Source of the DNA: RGIG995 sp045542115 | GTDB lineage: Bacteria; Bacillota; Clostridia; Oscillospirales; UBA644 | Direction of reading: 5' to 3' | DNA: 16,627 bases | Assembly: GCA_045542115.1 (NCBI GenBank) | Contig: JAZQKK010000009.1 | Location: forward strand, 1 to 16,627 | Shown: in pieces, positions 6,806 to 11,687 of the stretch | How positions within the stretch are numbered: the stretch's first letter is position 1 | How the letters are laid out: each line of letters starts with the position of its first letter | Notes under the pieces: generated by a model | Databases searched by the model: none | Seen by the model: the letters and a program-made list of their open reading frames with translations, nothing else | Told to the model about the DNA's origin: nothing | Program-made: the position numbers and the translations under genes

Positions 6806-6992
6806 CTGCCACCCTCTCGAACGTTACCCGGTTCGGGTCTTCGCTTTCGATCTCGGCGGCCTGTTCGGCGCTGTTTGTGGCTGCATAGAACCACAGAACC
6901 CCGTCAATGGGCATCGCTACTATATAGCGTTTGTTTTCGGCGTATTCCGGCACGTTCTGAACCGGCGCCGTTACCATCATTGTTTTAGACAT
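6795..6992 (-). CDS. Hypothetical small phage protein, 65 residues
   Basis: The ATG overlaps the upstream stop by eight bases. The sequence looks like a small β-rich fold, with KRYIVAMPIDGVLWFYAATNSAEQAAEIESED in the middle. The 'EQAAEIE' helix and the strand before it resemble a short nucleic-acid or protein binding module, but no family is recognised. It sits directly before the RecE-like nuclease and overlaps its start by 11 bases, so it is made with the recombination proteins. Confidence 0.65.
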   Translation of the reverse strand: MSKTMMVTAPVQNVPEYAENKRYIVAMPIDGVLWFYAATNSAEQAAEIESEDPNRVTFERVADER

Positions 6993-7239
6993 CTTCCTTT
7001 GCCTCTCTTATTTCTTCCGCCATTTCCTCAAGCGCATAAATGTATGTATTGTATTTGCGCCGCTGGAAGTTCTGCTTTAATGCTTTGATTTCGTCCCGTG
7101 TTGTTTCCAGCAATTCGATAACCTCATCCAGCGCCGCCCGAATGTCGGCCCGTTCTTCCTCTTCAGGGTCGGCAAATTCGGGGTTATACGGCGCGTAATG
7201 CTGGTCCGCTAATGCGTCCACGCTTCCGTCCCATGTCAT
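6985..7239 (-). CDS. Hypothetical coiled-coil phage protein, 84 residues
   Basis: The start at 7239 forms an ATGA overlap with the gene upstream. Residues 1-25 are acidic and irregular; from about 27 to 84 the protein is a long charged helix (ADIRAALDEVIELLETTRDEIKALKQNF, then YIYALEEMAEEIREAKED) likely to form a coiled coil. No catalytic or metal motif is visible. Its place before the recombination genes suggests an accessory role. Function is not recognised. Confidence 0.65.
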   Translation of the reverse strand: MTWDGSVDALADQHYAPYNPEFADPEEEERADIRAALDEVIELLETTRDEIKALKQNFQRRKYNTYIYALEEMAEEIREAKEDV

Positions 7240-7562
7240 GCCCTGAACGTCTCCTCGGCCAGTTTATAGCCCTTTTTTTCGGCGTACTTACGGAACGCCG
7301 GGCGGTCCATTTCCCGCACTTCATCCGGTTCCATCTTGGTTCCCTCAATGAAAGCATTTTCGTACTTCAGCCGGTCCGCTTCCGTAAACGGTCGCCCTGC
7401 GGCTTCCGCTTCCGCTTTGGCTTTCATAACTACAGCGTTTCCAAGCGCTTTAATGTCCCGCAGGATGTCCGCTTCCGTGTCGGCATTGATCGAAACCACG
7501 CGCCCAACCTTTACAAGGTCCGGGGCTTCAGCCGGTACGCAAATAAACATGGTTGAAATCAT
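7236..7562 (-). CDS. Hypothetical early phage protein, 108 residues
   Basis: ATG 7562 is preceded by AAAGGGGG six bases away and overlaps the upstream stop as ATGA; a second ATG four codons later is possible. The sequence has a β-strand start (STMFICVPAEAPDLVKVGRVVSI), then a helical section with alanine/lysine-rich KAKAEAEAAGRPF, and ends in a basic helix (FRKYAEKKGYKLAEE). No motif identifies its role. It is part of the run of small early genes between the membrane proteins and the nuclease cluster. Confidence 0.65.
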   Translation of the reverse strand: MISTMFICVPAEAPDLVKVGRVVSINADTEADILRDIKALGNAVVMKAKAEAEAAGRPFTEADRLKYENAFIEGTKMEPDEVREMDRPAFRKYAEKKGYKLAEETFRA

Positions 7563-7867
7563 TCCGTGCCCCCTTTCCGGTCAAGGTCTGCCAGCCACTC
7601 CCGCAAGTTGGTGACGCTCTGGGCAATCATCGGTCCGGCGTTGTTCTTGTCGGTCGGCTTGTAATACACACGAAGCACCCATTCTTCCCGCTCTTCCGGT
7701 TCTCGTGTCTTGTAATTGAAGAAATTACAAACCTCGAATGTTTCCAGCTTGTACCGCTTTTCGCCCTTGTACTCAATGCAAGACAGGCGCGTGTGCCGGG
7801 TATATTCCACCGGCTCCCAATTGTCGGGGTTCTCAATGTACGCCCGCCGTTCCGCTGCGTTTTTCAT
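7559..7867 (-). CDS. Hypothetical early phage protein, 102 residues
   Basis: The start at 7867 is chosen because AAAGGAAAGGAAG lies at a suitable distance; a GC-rich hairpin precedes it. A longer frame to 7942 would add only a very basic leader overlapping the upstream gene. The protein contains YTRHTRLSCIEYKGEKRYKLETFEVCNFFNYK and EWVLRVYYKPTDKN, suggesting a β-sheet with aromatic strands, then a C-terminal helix VTNLREWLADLD. The two cysteines are 17 residues apart. Function is not recognised. Confidence 0.65.
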   Translation of the reverse strand: MKNAAERRAYIENPDNWEPVEYTRHTRLSCIEYKGEKRYKLETFEVCNFFNYKTREPEEREEWVLRVYYKPTDKNNAGPMIAQSVTNLREWLADLDRKGGTE

Positions 7868-8207
7868 TCTTTGTTTTCTTCCTTTCCTTTTTCTCCGGTT
7901 CTGCCGGATCTGTTTTCGCTTCCGCTTTCTGTCTGCGGTCATAGTCGGACCATAACCCGTTCAGGCTTTCCCATATCGCCCCGCGGTCGGTCTTTACCTT
8001 TTGCGTTAGCGTCTGAATTGCCAGTGCCAGGGCGTTGTCCGTGTCTCGCAGGTCCTTAATTTTTCCGCGGACGTATTCAAGTCCGGCGATTAGGTCGGAC
8101 GTTTCTTTCCGTGCCTGTTCGGTCTTAACTTCAACCGTTACAAGGGCACCCGCTACGCCCCCGATAAAGCCCAATAACAGGGCGATAAGGTATCCGGCGG
8201 CGTTCAT
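7833..8207 (-). CDS. Early membrane protein with coiled coil, 124 residues
   Basis: The start at 8207 forms an ATGA overlap with the regulator upstream; an in-frame codon 18 residues earlier would intrude on that gene. Residues 3-24 (AAGYLIALLLGFIGGVAGALVTV) are one hydrophobic membrane segment with glycine pairs. A long helix follows (KTEQARKETSDLIAGLEYVRGKIKDLRD...QTLTQKVK), likely a coiled coil, and a lysine/glutamate-rich tail ends the chain. Such early-expressed single-pass proteins can act in superinfection exclusion, membrane anchoring of replication or host takeover. None can be chosen from sequence. It lies far from the lysis genes, so a holin role is unlikely. Confidence 0.7.
   Translation of the reverse strand: MNAAGYLIALLLGFIGGVAGALVTVEVKTEQARKETSDLIAGLEYVRGKIKDLRDTDNALALAIQTLTQKVKTDRGAIWESLNGLWSDYDRRQKAEAKTDPAEPEKKERKKTKNEKRSGTAGVH
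7894..7908 (-). other. Hairpin just upstream of an SD
   Basis: In the leftward transcript TCCGG-CAGAA-CCGGA forms a short perfect stem. The SD AAAGGAAAGG of the gene starting at 7867 follows within about ten bases. It lies inside the coding end of the previous gene. See the finding on recurring hairpin-SD elements. Confidence 0.5.
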
Positions 8208-8578
8208 GCGTTCCGCTCCCTTAACGCCTGTAAAACGGCGTCTGTGATCGTCTGCCGGCACGTTTCGCGGTATTGTTCCATAAACACCCGCGCGAACGTT
8301 TCGGCTGCGGTCTGAATGATCGAATTCGGCACGGTTTCCGATTCGGTCGCCTTGGTCTTTTCGATTTCGTCCAGCAGGTCCGGGCAGTAATCTTTCGGGG
8401 TGATGTGATAAACCCGTTCCAGATACAGGGCGGAACGCTCGGGGATACTGCCAACCATTGCCACGTTTGACAAATAGCCGGCGCTGAACCCTAACTCCGC
8501 CGATGCCTGGGCGGGTGTCAGTCCCCGCCGGCTTAGTTCCTGATAAAGCTTATTTTTTGATACGGGGAATTTTTCCAT
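8204..8578 (-). CDS. Helix-turn-helix DNA-binding protein, 124 residues
   Basis: GGAAAGGAAAGAG sits directly before ATG 8578. Residues 8-35 (KNKLYQELSRRGLTPAQASAELGFSAGYLSN) are an Xre/Cro-like helix-turn-helix with the recognition helix near SAGYLSN. The region up to about 66 completes the domain (ERSALYLERVYHITPKDYCP). The C-terminal half is helical and may mediate oligomerisation. It could be a second early regulator or a directionality factor for integrase; the sequence does not decide. It is coupled by ATGA to the early membrane protein. Confidence 0.75.
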   Translation of the reverse strand: MEKFPVSKNKLYQELSRRGLTPAQASAELGFSAGYLSNVAMVGSIPERSALYLERVYHITPKDYCPDLLDEIEKTKATESETVPNSIIQTAAETFARVFMEQYRETCRQTITDAVLQALRERNA

Positions 8579-8593
8579 TCTCTTTCCTTTCCG

Positions 8594-8767
8594 TTACAGG
8601 ACATAAACAGCGAACAGATACAGCCCAACGGATGCAAGCGCCGCGCCCAACATTCCGAACCAAAGGTACAGATAAATATCGGCGAAACTGTCAATGCTAA
8701 ACTCGATATAGTCTTCTATGCTAAACTTTTTCCGTGGGGCTTGGTTTCTTCTTAATTTCTTCATCAT
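8594..8767 (-). CDS. Small membrane protein, 57 residues
   Basis: This short frame starts with two ATGs at 8767 and ends at TAA 8594; AGAAAGGA lies about eight bases upstream. It reads MMKKLRRNQAPRKKFS, a basic head, then an acidic amphipathic part (IEDYIEFSIDSFADIY). A hydrophobic segment at about 31-57 (LYLWFGMLGAALASVGLYLFAVY) ends at the C terminus. The basic N terminus followed by one terminal membrane helix fits a tail-anchored protein with the head in the cytoplasm. A GC-rich hairpin precedes its SD. Role is unknown; early phage membrane peptides often act on superinfection or the host. Confidence 0.65.
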   Translation of the reverse strand: MMKKLRRNQAPRKKFSIEDYIEFSIDSFADIYLYLWFGMLGAALASVGLYLFAVYVL

Positions 8768-8861
8768 GTCCCGCTTCCTTTCTAACTGTGGGCGGTTCTT
8801 CCGCCCTCTTTTTTGTTTCCCTCACAAGCTGCGCGATAAACTTTTCGTATTCTGTAACGAT
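8721..8861 (-). CDS. Charged small ORF lacking a standard start codon, 46 codons
   Basis: After a strong GAAAGGGGG SD, the frame ATC GTT ACA GAA TAC GAA begins five bases downstream and runs to TAG at 8721. Its product would be (I)VTEYEKFIAQLVRETKKRAEE, then a hydrophilic lysine, glutamate and proline-rich tail. Amino-acid usage resembles genuine early proteins here, yet no ATG, GTG or TTG lies in frame near the SD; the only in-frame GTG is at codon 13 without an SD. It may use a rare ATC start, have lost its start by mutation, or be chance. It overlaps the small membrane protein by 47 bases. Confidence 0.4.
   Translation of the reverse strand: MVTEYEKFIAQLVRETKKRAEEPPTVRKEAGHDEEIKKKPSPTEKV
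8790..8806 (-). other. Hairpin just upstream of an SD
   Basis: In the leftward transcript GGGCGG-AAGAA-CCGCCC forms a perfect six-pair stem. The SD AGAAAGGA of the small membrane protein follows within about ten bases. The five-base loop AAGAA is identical to the hairpin at 9602-9616. Confidence 0.6.
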
Positions 8862-8875
8862 TCCCGCCCCCTTTC

Positions 8876-8896
8876 TTTGTGCCTGTCCGGCACACG
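8876..8896. promoter_or_regulatory. Operator-like element, possible fourth site
   Basis: TTTGTGC-CTGTCCG-GCACACG matches the left arm and spacer start of the three control-region operators at 9625-9725, with a weaker right arm. In RNA it also forms GTGCC-GGACA-GGCAC just before a GAAAGGGGG SD. It may be a secondary repressor site, a hairpin, or both. Confidence 0.4.
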
Positions 8897-8904
8897 CTAC
8901 GGCA

Positions 8905-9099
8905 TTAAAAAATAACCAACTCGACCGGAATTTGCGCCGCTTCGGTCATGATCCGCAGGTCCGCAAGGCTCCATTTCCCGTTCTTCTTCTTGCGCCTGAT
9001 CGTGGCCGGCGAATATTCCAAACGCTCGGCGGCTTCCTGATCGGTCCAGCCCGTAAGCTTCAAAACCTCGGCCGGAGTCAACTTCCGCATTTCGGACAA
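8905..9099 (-). CDS. Cro-like helix-turn-helix early regulator, 64 residues
   Basis: Start TTG 9099 is preferred because GAAAGGGGG lies seven bases upstream; GTG 9126 or ATG 9090 are alternatives. The protein reads MRKLTPAEVLKLTGWTDQEAAERLEYSPATIRRKKKNGKWSLADLR. Here WTDQEAAERLEYSPATIRR is a helix-turn-helix with a basic recognition helix. Its small size, location early in the lytic operon and opposition to the plus-strand repressor fit a Cro-type regulator. It may compete for the operators at 9625-9725. The assignment is by fold and position. The transcript runs on into the next small genes. Confidence 0.7.
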   Translation of the reverse strand: MSEMRKLTPAEVLKLTGWTDQEAAERLEYSPATIRRKKKNGKWSLADLRIMTEAAQIPVELVIF

Positions 9100-9129
9100 T
9101 ATATCGCCCCCTTTCTCGGTTTCCACCGG

Positions 9130-9148
9130 ACCGGGAACGGATCCCGGT
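9130..9148 (-). other. Perfect hairpin in the gap before the Cro-like gene
   Basis: In the leftward transcript ACCGGGA-TCCGT-TCCCGGT forms seven pairs with a five-base loop. No T run follows, so it is not a terminator. It lies within about 20 bases of the GAAAGGGGG SD of the Cro-like gene. Confidence 0.55.
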
Positions 9149-9184
9149 TTCGTCGCCTTTCAGCGGTACTCGTCAGCGGTGTTT

Positions 9185-9400
9185 TTATTCGTCCTCAAGC
9201 TCTACCCTATAAAGCAAATTCAGCAGCAGGGTTTCGTCCTCGTGTGTAATCTTGGGGCGGTTGCCCGGATGCTGGGCTGAATACTCAATAAGGCAATACG
9301 CGATGCAATGGTCGCGCTGTGTCTTAACCTGGGAAATTCTTTTTACCAGCTGTTTGAACGTTTCCGGTGTAGGTGCCGGCATGAATTCACGTTTTGCCAT
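9185..9400 (-). CDS. Hypothetical early phage protein, 71 residues
   Basis: Start ATG 9400 is preferred over an earlier in-frame codon at 9472 because it lies two bases after the upstream stop, with GAGGGCG as SD. The product reads MAKREFMPAPTPETFKQLVKRISQVKTQRDHCIAYCLIEYSAQHPGN and ends in an acidic helix, LLLNLLYRVELEDE. It is small, helical and partly basic, with a cysteine pair (HCIAYC). As the second gene of the lytic operon it is a candidate for a recombination directionality factor or early regulator, but no family is recognised. Confidence 0.65.
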   Translation of the reverse strand: MAKREFMPAPTPETFKQLVKRISQVKTQRDHCIAYCLIEYSAQHPGNRPKITHEDETLLLNLLYRVELEDE

Positions 9401-9402
9401 TG

Positions 9403-9585
9403 TTACGCCCTCGCCTCTCTGATCGCGGTCACGGTCATATATGCAAGGAACCGCGCCTGTATGTCTTTCCATTCCGCCATTGTTGTATTAGGGTTCTGGG
9501 CTTTCACTGCTTCAATTAATTTTGTTGTGAGTTCCTGCCCGGCTTCGCTGTTTAACGCGTTCCGCATTGCTTCAAGTTCTTTCAT
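9403..9585 (-). CDS. First gene of the lytic operon, 60-residue hypothetical protein
   Basis: The start at 9585 is chosen because GGGAG lies ten bases upstream and the frame sits directly after the control region; codons further upstream would lie inside the operator and promoter. The protein is helical: MKELEAMRNALNSEAGQELTTKLIEAVKAQNPNTTMAEWKDIQARFLAYMTVTAIREARA. No motif is evident. Being first behind the leftward early promoter, it is probably made earliest on induction. The predicted RNA leader (about 9642 to 9586) contains a GC-rich hairpin before the SD. Confidence 0.65.
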   Translation of the reverse strand: MKELEAMRNALNSEAGQELTTKLIEAVKAQNPNTTMAEWKDIQARFLAYMTVTAIREARA

Positions 9586-9601
9586 TTTTCTTTTTCTCCC
9601 T

Positions 9602-9616
9602 GCCGGTTCTTCCGGC
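9602..9616 (-). other. Leader hairpin upstream of the first lytic gene
   Basis: GCCGG-AAGAA-CCGGC forms in the leftward leader, ending three bases from the GGGAG SD of the gene starting at 9585. The AAGAA loop matches the hairpin at 8790-8806. Confidence 0.6.
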
Positions 9617-9624
9617 TCTTTTGT

Positions 9625-9645
9625 TTTGTGCCTTTCAAGCACAAA
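9625..9645. promoter_or_regulatory. Operator O1 of the lysis-lysogeny switch
   Basis: A perfect 7-bp inverted repeat, TTTGTGC-N7-GCACAAA, with spacer CTTTCAA. It covers the expected start point of leftward early transcription (about 9642). Its centre is exactly 40 bp from O2. It is the best match of three related sites and the likely target of the repressor at 9767 and/or the Cro-like protein. Confidence 0.75.
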
Positions 9646-9648
9646 CAA

Positions 9649-9678
9649 AGAATAAACCCTGCGTTTTGTGCCTGTCAA
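9649..9678 (-). promoter_or_regulatory. Leftward early (lytic) promoter
   Basis: On the minus strand a perfect -35 TTGACA (9673-9678) is followed after 18 bp by TATTCT (9649-9654; four of six consensus). An AT-rich stretch (about 9682-9705) upstream of the -35 could serve as an UP element. The -35 lies in the spacer of operator O2 and the start point lies in O1, so bound repressor would block it. It would drive the whole early operon. Confidence 0.7.
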
Positions 9679-9685
9679 GCAAAAA
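9665..9685. promoter_or_regulatory. Operator O2 of the lysis-lysogeny switch
   Basis: TTTGTGC-CTGTCAA-GCAAAAA matches O1 with one mismatch between arms. The leftward -35 TTGACA (minus strand) is embedded in its centre. It begins 40 bp after O1 and 40 bp before O3. Confidence 0.7.
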
Positions 9686-9704
9686 TGATAATTTTTTAAT
9701 CAAA

Positions 9705-9725
9705 ATTGTTCCTTTTAAGAACAAA
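9705..9725. promoter_or_regulatory. Operator O3 of the lysis-lysogeny switch
   Basis: ATTGTTC-CTTTTAA-GAACAAA has a perfect inner six-base inverted repeat (TTGTTC/GAACAA) with the same 7-bp spacer geometry. It is the most diverged of the three and lies just upstream of the -10 of the repressor promoter. Occupancy there could give autoregulation. Confidence 0.65.
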
Positions 9726-9731
9726 AACGGC

Positions 9732-9737
9732 GATAAT
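9732..9737 (+). promoter_or_regulatory. Probable -10 of the repressor-integrase promoter
   Basis: GATAAT (five of six consensus) lies 29 bases before the repressor ATG. No good -35 exists at 16-18 bp; the best candidates overlap O3. A promoter that depends on activation at O3 or is intrinsically weak would suit a maintenance promoter. Confidence 0.45.
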
Positions 9738-9766
9738 GTAATCACAAAAGGAAACGGTGAAATACA

Positions 9767-10000
9767 ATGAAAAAACAAGAAATACGGGAACAGATAGGCG
9801 CCGAAATTAAACGCCGGCGCAAGCTGAAGAAAATAACACAAGCGAAATTATCCGAAATAACCGGCATCGGGCGCACCGCTATTGCTAAATATGAGTTAGG
9901 AACAATAGAGCTCGGCATCTCCCACTTTTCTATAATTTGCGGTGCCCTGGGATGCACTCCGGCGGAATTTTGGCGGGGGTTAGACAATGGGCAAGAGTAA
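9767..10000 (+). CDS. Xre-family phage repressor, minimal 77-residue form
   Basis: ATG 9767 is preceded by AAAGGA at 14 bases and GGTGA at six. The protein is a single helix-turn-helix domain: IGAEIKRRRKLKKITQAKLSEITGIGRTAIAKYELGTIELGISHFSIICGALGCTPAEFW. The helix-turn-helix is near residues 24-43 and the recognition helix near GRTAIAKYE. There is no C-terminal LexA/CI-like peptidase domain and no metalloprotease partner nearby, so classical RecA-driven self-cleavage is not possible. It faces the early operon across three operators, as a lysogeny repressor should. It overlaps the integrase start by 14 bases. Confidence 0.85.
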   Translation: MKKQEIREQIGAEIKRRRKLKKITQAKLSEITGIGRTAIAKYELGTIELGISHFSIICGALGCTPAEFWRGLDNGQE

Positions 10001-11576
10001 CGCGGTAATATATGCCCGCTATTCTTCCAGCGGACAGCGTGAAGAATCGATCGCCGGACAGCTCCGGGAATGCCGGGCGTATGCGGACCGTTCAGGGCTG
10101 CGGGTTGTGGGCGAATACACGGACAGCGCATTAACGGGAACAACGGACAAACGGCCGGGGTTTCAGCGCATGATTAAAGACGCGGAAGCGGGCGGGTTTT
10201 CGGTTGTGATCGTGTGGAAATTGGACCGTTTCGCCCGTAACCGTTATGATTCCGCCATGTACCGGCACAAGCTCAAAAAATACGGCGTGCGGCTGGTTTC
10301 GGCAATGGAAAATATAAGCGATTCGCCGGAGGGGATTATCCTTGAGGGGCTCATGGAATCGCTGGCGGAATACTACTCCGCCAACCTTTCGCAAAACATA
10401 CGGAGGGGGCTGTATGATTCCGCATTGGAACGGAAGAAAACGGCGCGCGTATTCGGATACAGACGCGGACCGGACGGTCGTTACGAAATAGACCCCGTAT
10501 ACGGTCCGATCGTGCGCCGGTGCTTTGAAGAATACGCCGCCGGAAAGTCTATGCCGGAAATAATAAACGGGCTGAATGCGGACGGCATCCGGACGGAAAA
10601 GGGAACGGAATTTAAACGGAATTCATTACGGGCAATGCTCCGGAACGAACGCTATAAAGGTGTTTACAGATACCGCGATATTGTCGACCCTGCCGGAATT
10701 CCGCCAATTGTTCCCGCTGATCTCTGGGAACAGGTACAGAAAGAAATTGGAAAGCGTGCGCATAACCACACAAAAGGAACCACAAAAACCGGCGTAACGT
10801 ATCTATTGACCGGGAAGTTATTCTGCGGGCACTGTTTAGCCCCTATGGCGGGCGATTCGGGGCGCTCAAGCACCGGAACCGTTTATCATTGGTATTCCTG
10901 CCCGAATTCCCGTTATAAGCCTAAAACGTGCGATAAGCGGCGAATTCCGAAAGATTGGATTGAAGCGGAAGTTTTGCGCATATTGAACAATGAAATACTT
11001 ACGGATGATTTTATAGAACGGGCCGCGGATGCCGCTGTGGAATATGAAAAGCATTATGATAACACGTCCGAAATTGAGGGGCTCCGCGCTGATCTAAAGC
11101 GAACAGAAAAGAAAATATCAAACGTTGCCGATGCAATCGCAACCGGCATAACAACAAAAACCCTGCCCGCCATGCTTGCCGATCTCGAACGGATGCGGGA
11201 ACAGCTGGAAGACGCAATCGCCGAAAAAACGGTCGGGGTTAAAGAATTCAGCCGGGAAGCGGTGGTCGCTTATCTCCACGAACTGAAAGCGTTAAGCCTT
11301 ACGGAATCAGGATCACAACGGCAACTAATCCAAGCATGTATAAAAAGTATTTACGTTTTCGATACGGATAACCCGGACGAAATACGGCTGGTTGTTAATA
11401 TGAATTACTTCGATGATGACGCCGAAATAAATCATTCTGAAATAGTTCGGATAACGTCCGCCCCGCTCCACTTAAACGGAACAACTCGAACTTTTGTACA
11501 CGGGCATAGCCTGTTACTTGTTCGAAACATAAAAAAGCCGGGCGGCCTGCATACCGTCCGGCGGATGAAGAAATAG
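9987..11576 (+). CDS. int: Large serine recombinase (phage integrase)
   Basis: This 529-residue protein has the full large-serine-recombinase layout. The catalytic domain starts with IYARYSSSGQREESIAGQL, with R11 and nucleophile S13; VIVWKLDRFARN carries D80, R81 and R84. The long helix region contains LAEYYSANLSQNIRRG (127-141). The recombinase domain follows (about 155-260, FGYRRGPDGRYEIDP). The zinc domain has C280, C283, C305 and C315, with a coiled coil at about 345-420. It inserts the phage at attB through attP and needs a directionality factor to excise. A GGGGG SD lies inside the end of the repressor gene, so the two genes share a transcript. Its last codons contain a leftward terminator. 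Confidence 0.95.
   Translation: MGKSNAVIYARYSSSGQREESIAGQLRECRAYADRSGLRVVGEYTDSALTGTTDKRPGFQRMIKDAEAGGFSVVIVWKLDRFARNRYDSAMYRHKLKKYGVRLVSAMENISDSPEGIILEGLMESLAEYYSANLSQNIRRGLYDSALERKKTARVFGYRRGPDGRYEIDPVYGPIVRRCFEEYAAGKSMPEIINGLNADGIRTEKGTEFKRNSLRAMLRNERYKGVYRYRDIVDPAGIPPIVPADLWEQVQKEIGKRAHNHTKGTTKTGVTYLLTGKLFCGHCLAPMAGDSGRSSTGTVYHWYSCPNSRYKPKTCDKRRIPKDWIEAEVLRILNNEILTDDFIERAADAAVEYEKHYDNTSEIEGLRADLKRTEKKISNVADAIATGITTKTLPAMLADLERMREQLEDAIAEKTVGVKEFSREAVVAYLHELKALSLTESGSQRQLIQACIKSIYVFDTDNPDEIRLVVNMNYFDDDAEINHSEIVRITSAPLHLNGTTRTFVHGHSLLLVRNIKKPGGLHTVRRMKK
11537..11562 (-). terminator. Leftward terminator inside the 3' end of integrase
   Basis: On the minus strand a nine-pair stem (GCCGGACGG / CCGCCCGGC, one G-U) with an eight-base loop is followed by TTTTTT (11536-11531). 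It overlaps integrase codons. It would stop late transcripts that read past the first terminator. Confidence 0.6.
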
Positions 11577-11613
11577 CGAAACACGAGAATGTCGCTACCT
11601 ACAATATAACAAA

Positions 11614-11646
11614 AAACGCCCGGAACAGGAGTAGAACCGGGCGTTT
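11614..11646 (-). terminator. Main terminator of the late/lysis operon
   Basis: A perfect ten-pair stem (AAACGCCCGG / CCGGGCGTTT) with a 13-base loop is followed on the minus strand by T6. It lies 42 bases beyond the last lysis-module gene. On the plus strand the T run is short, so it acts mainly leftward but may also help end integrase transcripts. Confidence 0.8.
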
Positions 11647-11651
11647 AACAT

Positions 11652-11678
11652 ATCCGGGCGGAGGAATAGTTCCCGGAT
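11652..11678. other. Inverted repeat between terminator and lysis genes, attP candidate
   Basis: ATCCGGG and CCCGGAT flank a 13-base centre (CGGAGGAATAGTT). No T run follows on either strand. It lies within the 111-base gap downstream of integrase, where serine integrase attP sites are often found. The arm length and centre fit a core-like site only loosely; no direct proof is in the sequence. Confidence 0.3.
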
Positions 11679-11687
11679 TCGGAATAT

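Noticed and set aside
7833..8207. The early membrane protein as a holin
   Set aside because: It lies in the early operon far from the endolysin, has one membrane segment and a long coiled coil, and the endolysin already carries a holin-like domain.
9742..10143. A 133-codon minus-strand frame opposite the repressor and integrase start
   Set aside because: It is antisense to two well-supported genes, has no SD and no recognisable motif.
11652..11678. The inverted repeat as a terminator for the lysis operon
   Set aside because: No T run follows on either strand, and a far better terminator lies next to it at 11614-11646.
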